Below are positions 24,889 through 47,208 of a stretch of DNA of 64,000 nt, piece after piece. Under the pieces are notes generated by a model. It was not told the origin of the DNA. It saw only the letters and a program-made list of their open reading frames with translations, and searched no databases. The stretch comes from Hemibagrus wyckioides. Its lineage: Eukaryota > Chordata > Actinopteri > Siluriformes > Bagridae. The stretch is taken from positions 5,640,917-5,704,916 of the forward strand of contig NC_080729.1 of assembly GCF_019097595.1 (NCBI RefSeq), given 5' to 3'. A program made the position numbers and the translations under genes. Position 1 is the first letter of the stretch; each line of letters starts with the position of its first letter.

Positions 24889-26218
24889 TGAAATTAATTT
24901 AATTTATAAATGAAAAATTATTTAATTTGAAGAATTTTTTTTTAATATATTTAATAATTGCTATTAAATAAACATGCTAAAAGTTAAATAATAAACCCAT
25001 TTATGGAGTATTTGTCATTTTTCAAGTCAAAACCAAGGGAGACACTTTGTGGTTGGAGCTCACAATGATATATTTATAGATATAACAATTTATTTATCTT
25101 CAGTAACCTCTTTATCCTGGTTTGTGGTGAATCTTGGGAACACCAGGCGAAAGGTGGGAATACATATAGACAGGAGGATGTCTATCACATGGCACACACA
25201 AACACTCTACATCTATAATCTTTGTAACTTACAGTATACCGTTTCTGGAAAATAATCAACTCTGGGGTATTAATATTGAGCAGAGTCATAGCACTCAATC
25301 GTTTAACAGCATTTTCATTATGTTTTACTTTTTACATAATACATCATAGCTATTAGATTCTAAAATAAATAAATAAAATAAATGAAGAATGTGATAAACA
25401 GTGTTGTGGAGGGGAATGGAGTCAATTCTTTATTCATCAGCCATATTACACCATAAAGATCTCAGCGTTCAGAATGGAGAGGGTGTAGCAGTATTTATTT
25501 GCACTTGACCTCAATAGATCAATAGATGCTTACACTCATGGGTCCTTGAGGAAGACTCTTAACTCTCATCTGCTTGTGTCATCACAATTATGAATCTCTT
25601 TGGGTAAGAATATATGCCAACTGAAGTATTATAAATGTGGTACAAGAATATTAGCTACTTGGAGCTGAGACGGAGACTGAAAAAACTAGCCAAAAATCAT
25701 TTCAAAATAGCTTTTCCATCTGTTCTAGATTAACGTCCTGATTTAGAAAGGGGAACACATTAAAATACAATATTTGTCGAATTTGTAGTCAACATTTCAA
25801 TTCATAAGATAATATCATGCATTTAAGACAAACATAAACATACATATACGTATTAAAATATTACTTAATATTTTTTTAGGTGATATGACCAGGTTCACAA
25901 CATTTCTGAATGGAGGATTTATTTAAGCTTTGTTTCTTTCATCATTTTGTTGATTATTTTAAATACAGTAACATAGTAACATGACAATCATGTGATGATG
26001 TGACATCATGTGAATAGTATCTCTTTAGATAACATGCGTAGGTGTATTTCAACATGGTATGTCTTTAGATTTCATCTGGTGTGAATAATCAGGTGTGATC
26101 TCATGTTACACCATGTGAGGTGTCTAATAGCCATATTATTATTTTCATGTGACAATCATGGGGTTTTTGATACAGTATATAATACACACAAATTTTACTT
26201 AGATAGATAGATAGATAG

Positions 26219-26723
26219 AACCCTCATTATCTACTCATCATGGCACCTGTTAGTGGGTGGGATATATGAAGCAGCAAGTGAACATTTTGTCCTCAAAGTT
26301 GATGTGTTAGAAGCAGGAAAAATGGACAAGCGTAAGGATTTGAGCGAGTTTGACGAAGGGCCAAATTGTGATGGCTAGACCACTGGATCAGAGCATCTCC
26401 AAAACTGCAGCTCATGTGGAGGTGTTTCCGGTCTGCAGTGGTCAGTATCTATCAAAAGTGGTCCAAGGAAGGAACAGTGGTGAACCGGTGACGGGGTCAT
26501 GGGCGGCCAAGGCTCATCGATGCACATGTGGAGTGAAAGCTGGCCCCTGTGATCCGATCCAACAGACGAGCTACTGTTGCTCAAATCGCTGAAGAAGTTA
26601 ATGCTGGTTCTGATAGAAAGGTGTCAGAACGCACAGTGCATGGCGGGTCAAGGCTGTTTCGGCAGCAAAAAGGGGACCGAGGCAATATTAGGCAGGTGGT
26701 CATAATGTTATGCCTGGTTAGTG
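26219..26723 (+). mobile_element. Tc1-like deletion derivative, copy D (left end replaced by GATA repeat)
   Basis: The family body starts at tcatcatggcacctgttag just after (GATA)n, so the left inverted repeat is missing. The right end is gttatgcctggttagtg followed by TA. It keeps the longest transposase-derived interior (pieces [52 protein letters not shown]) but in three different frames. Confidence 0.85.
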
Positions 26724-27219
26724 TAGAATCGCGTTTGGCATAAATATTATAGCTCGTTTTGTATATTTTCTGATGGAGAAAAAGTCTCATGTGTAGACTT
26801 TGACAAATAAAATAAAAGTGATAGGCCATAATTATGGTCTTCTTTTTAATTGTTCAATGCTAACTAGTTAACTGGTTCTTGTGTAGCTAAAAGAAATTTA
26901 CAAAGCTTGGGGAACCAGCTGAATTAAAAAATGAATTAATGTGTGAGTAAATGTGCCTTAAAAGAGATTTAGAGATTCAGTCTTCGTGAAGTTTCTATAA
27001 ATTTATTCACCACCCTGTGAGGGCCCCCTGTTTTTCGGCTTTGGGACTTCCCTCCATAGATAAAGGCCGAATTTCAAATAACTCATAATGCCCTTGTTAT
27101 GTTCACTATCTGGGGTTTGGATCAAGGCGGTGTGCGCCCTTAGTGCTAGTGTAATTTGTCTACAGGGAGACATTTGGGAGACAGTCGAGCTGAAGTGCAC
27201 GGGACACTGCCCAAAGGCT

Positions 27220-27394
27220 TGACTGCACCCATACCACCGGCATTCCCGTCATGCAACGCGAGGCTATTACTTGCTAGCAGAAAAAAAAATAGTCCGGTGG
27301 TTAGCTGAGCCAAAGTGAACGGGCTGTGTGAGAAGGATAGTCGAAGAGAAATCTCGATATTTCCATCTGAATCGATAGCTCTATAATCGCAAAC
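27220..27394 (+). promoter_or_regulatory. KPNA4 5' region / 5' UTR
   Basis: The sequence turns CpG-richer here and stays so into exon 1 and early intron 1, as at a housekeeping promoter. I see no TATA box. A nine-codon upstream frame (ATG 27251, stop TAG 27275-27277) would be in the 5' UTR if transcription starts before it. The start site cannot be fixed from sequence. Confidence 0.5.
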
Positions 27395-39205
<11,811 letters not shown>

Positions 39206-41500
39206 AAGGGTGACATGAAATCTGGAGATTTGTTTGCGATGCAGCACTCTAACATGTACAAAAAAAATTAATTAGGAGAGAAAGAGAGAAGTGCGCGAAT
39301 GTGAGAAATTAGATCCATTGTGCTTGGCTCATGGGATCCATGGCTGCATCTAATCCAAGAGAAATTGTGTGGATTTCGTTTGGCATCCTGGCGTGAATCC
39401 AGTCCAAATGAAGTATGTGACGGCGAGTGGGTGCGAGTGAGAATGAGTGGGCTACTAAATGTTGCAAAAACACAACCATCTACACCGAATGCGTTCAGAG
39501 AACATTTCGCGAAATGTCACACAAATATCAGGACGTGTCTACCAAACGACAACAAAAGCAAATCGGCACAACAAAAAAACAAAAACAAAACACAACACGG
39601 GGAGAAACAAGATGTTGCAACCTAGCAATTGGAGAGAATGACACAGACAAAACCTCTGAACAAGAATATACAAACAAACAAAAACAAACAAAATGAACTG
39701 AGCAGCGGGAGGTGACATAACAGTTGGCGTCTCCCCTCCCCACAATGGGCCCCGCTGTGAGAGGTGTGTGCGAGTGAGCCGTTTTTGCGTATGAATGTAT
39801 GGACCTGGGGCCGAGGGCGCGGAGCTTACCTCAGAAATCTCTAACTTTCGGCGCATGTCGTTCCTTGACTGCGCTACTTGTGCAAAGTCAGCAGACGAAT
39901 GAGTGTGCGTGTGTTTGTGTGTGTGAGAGAGAGGGAGAGAGAGTGAGTGCGTGTGACTGACTGGAGGCTGTGTCAGACAAGGCTGAATGTGGACGCATGT
40001 GGAGAGTCACCATCAAAATACTAAAAGGAGCGTAAATACAAAGTAGTATGGAAAAATAAAATAAAGGAAAGCAAAAAAAAAAGAGAGAGAAGTAAACAGC
40101 AAGGAAGAAGCGGCTGATCAGAAAAGAAGAAAAAAAATTAAAACTTAAAGAATAAAAAAAAAGTCAAGCAACAGCAATGATTTAAAATTAAAAAAAAAAA
40201 AAAAAAGACATCAGGTTTCTTTTTGTTTTCTTTTCTTTTTAAATGACACTGGACTAGACTCTTAAGAGGAGAAATGGAGGGCTGTCGTGTTTAAAAATGA
40301 TGCACTCTGTAGCTTTTGGGATTTGCTTTTAGTCTCCAGTGTTTTACACTTTATTTTAGCTTCCGGATATATTTTCAGTGTTTGTGTAGAACTGCAGTTT
40401 AACCCTCACAGTCCTTCAATACAAGTACCACTGTAGTTTTGCCTTTTTCTTTTCTTTCTTTTCCTTTTTTTATTTTTTAGAACAAGCTTGCAAGCACCCA
40501 TTCTTATTTTTCAATACTCTGTATTACTCTTCTGCATGATATATTTGTTCTTTTTATTTTTTTCTTGTAGGTTCTCTGTAGAGCCCTTGCACCTTTGGTG
40601 GAAATAAATGGAGAAATATGGCCATTTTTATGTAAAGTCATGGAAATTTCAGTCTTTACATGTGCTGAAATGCAAAATAGTTTTATGGGTTTTTACTTCT
40701 GTTAGCAAATTACTTTATCCTTTTTTTTTTTTTTTTTTTTTTTTAATTTGTAAATTGCTTTTTATACATTATGTCTATTTCCCCCCATCCCCTTGCTCAA
40801 CACTCAGTGCCCACCTGATCGATTCAGTCGAATCAGTTTTGCATACACACTTCAGGACGGTGTGTGGTGAGTGCAGATGTAGAACTGGCACGCGTATCCC
40901 ATCAAACTATATGCATAATACAAATACAATAGAAATCTTTTTTTTTCTTTTTCTTTTTTTTTTTTACACGTGTATATATAGATAGTCCTAATTAATGTCA
41001 AGCCACATTAGAGGTGTAATCCTTCATGATAGTTTCAATGATTTGAAATAAACGACCTGCCTCTTATTTTGGGGTGTTGTTTTTGGGAGGAAATGATTTT
41101 CATAGCGTCACGCTCCAGCTCCCTGAAGTCTCTGGTGTCCTACAGACTGCTGTCTGGTGCCTTCTTTCTAGAGCACAAGTAAAAGGAGAAAAAAAAATGC
41201 ATGAACAAAACAGTGGTGTTCTTGAGTACACAATGTTGTCATTTTTCCCTTCTAGGTCCTTTTTATTTTTTGGAATTTTTATTATTATTTTTTTTGTGTT
41301 GAAATTTCACAACACTGTAGAGATGGATTACTCTTTGTGGTCATAACCTTCTGTTGGACATAGGGTATATGTGCAGCATTCCTCAAAGATGCGATTTCAT
41401 ATGTGCAGCATTAGCAAAAATGGGGAAATCATTGAAATTAGATGATATGCTTAACCTGTTGACCATATGACTACAGGCTAAGTTTCTTTGATGAAATAAA
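39206..41500 (+). other. KPNA4 3' UTR with several candidate poly(A) sites
   Basis: AATAAA hexamers lie at 40603-40608, 41047-41052 and 41495-41500, giving UTRs of about 1.4, 1.9 and 2.3 kb. The stretch contains A-rich runs, a (GT)n(GA)n tract near 39907-39946 and a T22 run at 40723-40744. The open frames inside it have no family resemblance. Which site is used cannot be told from sequence. Confidence 0.6.
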
Positions 41501-42759
41501 TATTGAAACCATACTTTTTTGTCTTGTTAATGTTCTGCGGAATAGAAGAAATTTTGTTTAAAATATTTTTAACTCTGGTTTTTTATTTGTATAACATCTA
41601 ATGACCGACATTGTCATTAAATAGGTCTATAGAAATCCAGATGCATTTTAATGAGCCAGAGGTGACCAGCATAGAGACATCTAGAGGATGACCCTGTTAG
41701 AGGAAACCATAAGCCTCTTCTGTGCAACACTGAGTTTCGAAGTCTATAGGTGTAGAAGAGTTATGTCAGGAAATGTAACGTGTTCTATATGAGCAGGTTA
41801 TTAATAACTGTTCTTGGCAGTCTTTATAATTACAAAGGCAGTTCTTGGGTAGAACACCTAACGTGTCCAGGTCAGATCCATTGAAGCAAGGGTAAGACTA
41901 GGGCATAAATCTTTAGTGTAATACTTTCTAAAGCAACAGGAGGCGAGTGATGAAATAAAATGCAGAATATAACACAGTAGTAGTTATCAGGATTGCATCT
42001 TAGCACTGTTATGAGCTGTAGTAAGGTTCTCTTTTCTAAACCCATGTTCATGAGTAGTTATTGGTAAAGAGATAATATCATGGCCGCTTGAGTTGACATT
42101 TGAACCCACGGTGGGGTTGGTGCACAAAATAGACAATTATTTAAACCCCATTTGCACTTTTTCTCAATTTTAAAGTGGAAGATTTGATTAATATATTATG
42201 GTCGAGTTCTCCTGAAGTACACTTATGTTGAGACACACTAATTTCCAAAAGCTCATTTAAACTTAACAGGGACTGATAACATCTCAGAATGTCCCTTCAT
42301 GTGGCCTTTTTCTAACTTGAGGAGAATTGAAATCCACTATAACAATAAAATTTTGAAATTATAATGGAATATGATCTTTTTAAAACCCTTCTGGGATTAG
42401 CTCAGAGGTTTGATGCGAGTGCTTCAGGACTCATCCAGGAGGGCTTTCTAATCGGGATACAGACTTCCCTTCAAAGAGCTGCTTATTATTTTGTTTTGAG
42501 TCTTCACTAATTGGTGAGCGTGAAAGATGCCCAAGCATTTCTACTGTTCAGAATTTTCAAGTCCAAAATGAAACACAAATTACAGAAAACAGCAAGTGTC
42601 TGATCTTAATGTTATTTTTTATTTTGATGCTGCTGCAGCATTTTACAAAGCATTTAAATAAAACTCTAGTAGCATCACTATTTATAATTTAGTTATGAGG
42701 TCTGCGTTAATCCTAGCACTTACAAATTACTATTAGAATAGGAGCTTGTTTGAAGTTAT
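41501..42759. other. Spacer between KPNA4 and the tRNA cluster
   Basis: I see no gene, RNA or clear repeat in this AT-rich stretch. Confidence 0.6.
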
Positions 42760-42833
42760 AGGCACTGCTGGGATTCGAACCCAGGATCTCCTGTTTACTA
42801 GACAGGCGCTTTAACCAACTAAGCCACAGCACC
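42760..42833 (-). tRNA. tRNA-Thr (AGT), copy 1
   Basis: Read on the minus strand it folds as a standard cloverleaf: D-arm TGGCTTAGTTGG (A box), anticodon stem CCTGT/ACAGG with loop CTAGTAA (anticodon AGT, codon ACU), T-arm GGTTCGAATCC (B box) and a U discriminator base. CCA is not encoded, as usual in eukaryotes. The acceptor begins GGTGCTG, giving a U3-G70 pair where copies 2 and 3 have C-G. No T4 run follows within about 40 bases, so termination is doubtful and this copy may be weak. Confidence 0.9.
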
Positions 42834-43134
42834 ACAGGCTCCTGTGCGCTGTTGTACCTTTCCACCGATCCTCTTACCAAGTTAGTAGTTAAACATGATT
42901 TAGCTAACTAAGTCACATTTCCATGCTCTTTAGTGAGTAATCCCTTTTTTTTAGCTTTCCTCCTCAGGCAGGTTTTCTATGTTGCCACCTGTTTGCCCTC
43001 ATCAGGGGTACAGTTGCATCAGGGTTCAAATGTTGCTGCAGGAAAATAAGTCACTTTGAGCAGCGAAGACCTTCAGTCATCTTATACATGAAGGGAGACT
43101 AATGTTTTTTCACATGACTAAAGTTAGACAGCAT

Positions 43135-43207
43135 TTACATTTTGGCAAACGCCCTTATCCAGAACGACTTTTATCACCTTTTTTTTAAATACAGCTGAGC
43201 AATTGAG
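43135..43207 (-). mobile_element. SINE, minus orientation, left half
   Basis: catttacattttggcaaacg and cccttatccagaacgact are the reverse of the fish SINE tail, and gctgagcaattgagtgttaa continues into its body. The SINE resumes after the MITE at 43555 with gggcccagcagcatgccc. Confidence 0.65.
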
Positions 43208-43209
43208 TG

Positions 43210-43554
43210 TTAAAGGAGAAGTTCACTTCCAGAACAAAAATCTATAAATAATTGACTCACCCCCTTGTCATCCAAGATGTTCATGTCTTTCTCTCTTCAG
43301 TAGATAAGAGAAAGCTAGATAAGTTAAGCTAGATAAGAGCCTTCTTCCTTGGCTGGGATCATTTAGAGCTCTTTGAAGCTGCATTTAAACTGCATTTTGG
43401 AAGCTTGAACTCAGGGGCACCATTGAAGTCCACTACATGGACAAAACAACATCACTTCTTTTACGACTGAAGAAAGAAAGACATGAACATCTTGAATAAC
43501 AAGAGGGTGAGTAAATTTGTAGATTTTTCTTCTGGTAGTGAACTTCTCCTTTAA
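43210..43554. mobile_element. MITE with about 80-bp inverted repeats, nested in a SINE
   Basis: The left arm ttaaaggagaagttcacttc ... gtcatccaagatgttcatgt mirrors the right arm acatgaacatcttgaataac ... gtagtgaacttctcctttaa. There is no coding capacity. The ttaa at each end is probably part of the target duplication. The centre contains short agctagataag repeats. Confidence 0.8.
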
Positions 43555-43639
43555 GGGCCCAGCAGCATGCCCATGCTTCCACAGAAAAAGTCCTAGTGTT
43601 CCAGAGAAAAGCAACCTGTCTGACCAGGCACACACATCA

Positions 43640-43713
43640 AGGCACTGCTGGGATTCGAACCCAGGAGCTCCTGTTTACTAGACAGGCGCTTTAACCAACT
43701 AAGCCACAGCGCC
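43640..43713 (-). tRNA. tRNA-Thr (AGT), copy 2
   Basis: It has the same cloverleaf as copy 1 with acceptor GGCGCTG. The variable loop is AGCTC instead of AGATC. Both internal promoter boxes are intact. The nearest T4 run downstream on the minus strand is about 36 bases away. Confidence 0.92.
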
Positions 43714-43871
43714 CAATAAATTGCGCCACTTACATAGTGAAATTAAAATAAACAATCGCAAAACTGGTGTTTTGACAGAGTGAACTTAATTCAGGGGCAC
43801 TGGCCATTTTGTATAACTCCTTACAAACCTTTGAGAGAAACTCAACTTGCCTGAAGAGACATGGTTTCAAA

Positions 43872-43934
43872 GGCACTGCTGATTTTCAAAGGCAGGATCT
43901 CTTATTTGCTACATAGAAGCCTAAGCTGCAGCAA
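43872..43934 (-). pseudogene. Decayed tRNA-Thr copy
   Basis: ggcactgctgattttcaaag ... caggatctcttatttgct ... gcctaagctgcagcaac retains the order of the intact genes. It has lost the B box, the anticodon stem and about ten bases. Confidence 0.7.
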
Positions 43935-44635
43935 CAAAATACTTAGATGATTATCTCACATTTCCACTGTACCTCTGAACAGACTAGTTCTGCATGTTAC
44001 TACTTGTTATTATCCTTTTTATGGAAAAATATAAATTGCTGTATTAATCCTATTACAATTGAAATGGTGAGACTCAGACAATATGTATTTTTGCCCAAAC
44101 AATTATTGTCCTTGACCAAACCTAATAATTACGAGTGCGTTGACAGACTTGCATTGTATTACCTTTCCCGCCCGAACCTTATAGTGTGTCCCAAAATTCT
44201 CCATACATAGGAGAAATTAACATTTTTTTAAAATGAAAATGTCTTACAAAACATAATTAATTAATTTATATTGTCTGTATTTGAAGAGCAATTACATGCA
44301 TAACAGCATATGTGTAAACACAATCTCATCATGAATGGGTGAGATGACACAGTGTGTGTTTGCAATGAAATAGCAATCATGTCCATTTATGGAAACTTTT
44401 GGAACAACCTGTTGTACTTACAACTCTTTACAGATCTACCGAGCCTACCAATCCAAAGAGATGCAACTGACTATACCAGTTCCACCTGTTACCACTTTTT
44501 ATTGTCCTCTATATGAATAAATATGAAGTTAGGACCTAGGACAATCAAAATGTCAGGACCTGCATTGACATTGTAGATTTGGCCAAAGTATTTTGTCACA
44601 TTGCTTATTAAACTAAGATTCAAGATTCATAGAAC

Positions 44636-44660
44636 TTTATTAATCCCAGGGGGAAATTAT
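44636..44660 (-). mobile_element. Possible non-LTR retroelement 3' tail fragment
   Basis: agaactttattaatcccagg followed by gggaaatt resembles a common fish LINE/SINE tail. A similar piece (tactttattcatcccaatgg) lies at 31740-31765 in KPNA4 intron 2. Confidence 0.4.
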
Positions 44661-44807
44661 TTAAAAAGAGCATAATTTTATATTTTATAACTATACTTAG
44701 TTCTTAGAAATGAGTTGTGTTTAGTTACATTTATCACCTTGGACATCAGGGAGCTCTGCATGGGCATAGTCTATTTTATATTAGTCCTAGTACATCCCAT
44801 AGAAAAG

Positions 44808-44870
44808 GAGCTTGTTTTGAAGATGTAAGATTCAAACACAGGATCTCCTCTTGACTAGACAGGCGTCAAG
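44808..44870 (-). pseudogene. Decayed tRNA-Thr copy with copy-1-like flank
   Basis: gattcaaacacaggatctcc and ttgactagacaggcgtcaag are remnants of the T-arm and anticodon arm. The preceding aggagcttgttttgaag matches the flank of copy 1 (ggagcttgtttgaag, about 42741-42755), so a segment larger than the tRNA was duplicated. Confidence 0.7.
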
Positions 44871-45138
44871 TACAGTGTGTTCTAGCAAACAAGACACTTT
44901 TACGGAGATGTCCGGTTTTTTTTTTGCATGTCATGCTGCTCATCAAGGAGTTCTGCAGGGGAATTTTAGTACTTACTAGTTTCAGTAGTCTCAACAAACT
45001 GTGGTGTTAACTATAAACTCCCCCTTCTCTAGCTTTTAACTCAGTTTTCTTTAGCTCAGTTAATGTAGCTTTTTGTAAGCTTCATTGTGTTCTAACGGCA
45101 CACAAGACATGAGGTATCTGCGTTATATTATTCTAGAG

Positions 45139-45142
45139 AAAA
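45139..45142 (-). terminator. Pol III terminator of tRNA-Thr copy 3
   Basis: A TTTT run on the minus strand lies about 10 bases after the tRNA 3' end, the usual Pol III stop signal. Confidence 0.7.
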
Positions 45143-45152
45143 GTCTTATAGA

Positions 45153-45226
45153 AGGCACTGCTGGGATTCGAACCCAGGATCTCCTGTTTACTAGACAGGC
45201 GCTTTAACCAACTAAGCCACAGCGCC
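45153..45226 (-). tRNA. tRNA-Thr (AGT), copy 3
   Basis: It is a perfect cloverleaf with acceptor GGCGCTG, the AGATC variable loop, anticodon AGT, intact A and B boxes, a U discriminator and a T4 stop just downstream. It is the best of the cluster. Confidence 0.95.
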
Positions 45227-45421
45227 ACTATGACTAGGGTTTACGTTTTCTTGAAGCCATGAAGACCTGCAGCCCTGAAAAGCAGCACAGTTTAGACAGC
45301 ATGTACTTTTACATAAACATCAGCCATTCTAGACTAGTCCTAATAATTAAAAAAAAAGTATTGCTTGTCTGCCTTTACATGCACATTAACTTTAATGACA
45401 TCCTATTCGTTATCCATATGG

Positions 45422-46020
45422 TTTAATATGGAGTTGGCCCGCTCTTTGCAGCTATAACAGCTTCAACTCTCCTTGGGCGGCTTCCCACAAGATTTAGTGT
45501 GTAAGTGTGTTTATGGGAATTTTTGACCATTGCTCTAGAAGGTCAGGCACTGATATTAGACCAGAAGGCCTGGCTCGCAGTCTACACTCTAATTCATCCC
45601 AAAGATTTTCTGTTGGGTTAAGATCAGGACTGTATGCAGGCCAATCAAGTTCCTCCACACCAAACTCAGTCATTCATGTCTTTATGGACCTTGCTTTGTG
45701 CACTGGTCTGCAGTCATGTTGGAACAGGTAGGGGCCATTCCCAAACTGTTCCAACAAAGTTAAGACCATGAAATTGTCCAAAATGTCTTGGTATGCTGAA
45801 GTTCCTTTCACTGGAACTAAGGGGCCAAGCCCAAACCCTGAAAAACAACCTCACACTATAAATATAGTGTATATAATATATCCCCCAAAGCTTTGCATTG
45901 CACTCGGAAATGTAAGGCTTGGATGCAGCTCCTTGGCCATGAAAACCCATTCCATGGAGCTCTCTACACACTGATCTTGAGCTAATCTGAAGGCCACACA
46001 AAGTCTGTAGCTATTGAAAA
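45422..46020 (-). mobile_element. Internally deleted Tc1-like element fragment
   Basis: ggagttggcccgctctttgc, gcagctataacagcttcaac, aggtcaggcactgatattag and gaaattgtccaaaatgtctt follow a well-known fish Tc1-like family on the minus strand. The central transposase part is missing (junction at about 45855) and both ends are lost. Confidence 0.65.
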
Positions 46021-46088
46021 TCAAAAGTGAGTACACCCCTAAGTGGAAATTTGGACATTTCCACTTAGGGGTGTACTCACTTTTGTTG
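46020..46088. repeat. Near-perfect palindrome, arms about 30 bp
   Basis: caaaagtgagtacaccccta ... tggaaatttgg is mirrored by atttccacttaggggtgtac ... cactttt, with only a few bases in between. It looks like two fused terminal inverted repeats of a Tc1-type element. Confidence 0.85.
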
Positions 46089-46270
46089 CCAACGGTTTAG
46101 ACATTAACGGCTGTGTGTTGAGTTGGGACAGCAAATTTACACTGTTATACAGGCTGTACACTCACTAATTTACACTGTAGCAGTGTCATTTCTTCAGTGT
46201 TGTCACATGAAAAGATATAATAAAATATTTACAAAAATGTGAGGGGTGTACTCATTTGTGAGATACTGTA
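46089..46270. mobile_element. Tc1-type terminal region (right end)
   Basis: It ends gtgaggggtgtactcatttg tgagatactg followed by ta. The gtgtactca motif is shared with the adjacent palindrome. No matching left end was found. Confidence 0.55.
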
Positions 46271-46532
46271 CTATATATATATGCATTCATGTTAACATGA
46301 GAATGATTATACCTACCTGTAAGGAAAGAATGAAGCCAACTTCCTCTACACTATACTGTCATACTTTCAAAAAAATTCTTTTAACCTTTTTAAAGATGTA
46401 CAGGACAATGGCATTTTTCCTTTTTATCTAAACGTTTCAAATCATTACATTAAAAATAAACCAGAGATGCTTGCTGGACCTTGCTAACCTGGCCATTGTT
46501 CTGGATATGCAAAGAACACCAATCCACTGTAA

Positions 46533-46850
46533 GGTAAGGAATGTAAATAAAAGTAAATAAATACAAATAAATTAAAATAAATGCTCCAACTTCCCCTAAC
46601 AACATATGAATGATATCTGAGACTTCCACAGTGCCTCGTCTGAGTGAAGATAACAGACAGACCCGAGCATCTCAACGGTGCGTACAGAGAGACCTAACAT
46701 ATCCGGCAGGTAAGGAATGTAAAAAATAAATCAACATGAATAAAATAAAAGCTCCAGCTTCTCTGTCTGTATTCCACAGGTATCGTCTGAGTGCCTCACT
46801 GAAGCTGCACTCTCAAATAGTTCAGAGAGAGACCTAACACATCAAATACT
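46533..46850. repeat. Direct tandem duplication, about 176-bp period
   Basis: ggtaaggaatgtaaa, gctccaacttc/gctccagcttc, cgtctgagtg and cagagagacctaaca recur in the same order at 46533-46708 and 46709-46850. Drift is considerable. Confidence 0.7.
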
Positions 46851-47043
46851 GAGATAAGTGAAATAAAGCAATTTTATATTGACCTTGTCTGTGTGTGTGT
46901 TTGTCATGTAATCGATATTAATGTGTAATGTAGTGAGAGCGTCACATCTCGGACTAATAGAATCACCTTCCGGGTCTTCATTTTGCTATCAACTTTCTTG
47001 TGTACTCTCTTGATCTGAATAAATGACTGTTTCTATGTAGCCA

Positions 47044-47046
<3 letters not shown>

Positions 47047-47079
<33 letters not shown>
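47047..47079. repeat. (TTA)n microsatellite
   Basis: Eleven uninterrupted TTA/ATT triplets. Confidence 0.95.
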
Positions 47080-47208
47080 TCTTACCAGTCTGTATCTTTT
47101 CTAAACCATATTGTCCTAAGAAGCAAAACTTCAATTCATTAAATAAACGTGTCTCTTATATCCATGGTGGGAGTTGTGGTTAATTTATTTTGATGTAACC
47201 TTTACATA

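Larger units (their letters stand above)
24450..27219. other. ARL14 3' UTR and spacer to KPNA4
   Basis: No gene was recognised. The spacer is AT-rich and holds a degraded SINE-like piece at about 25530-25625, a (GATA)n tract at 26202-26218 and Tc1 copy D. Confidence 0.7.

Noticed and set aside
39320..39856. Several overlapping open frames of 60-105 codons after the KPNA4 stop
   Set aside because: They lie in the 3' UTR, on both strands, with low-complexity Lys/Thr or Phe/Val content and no family resemblance.
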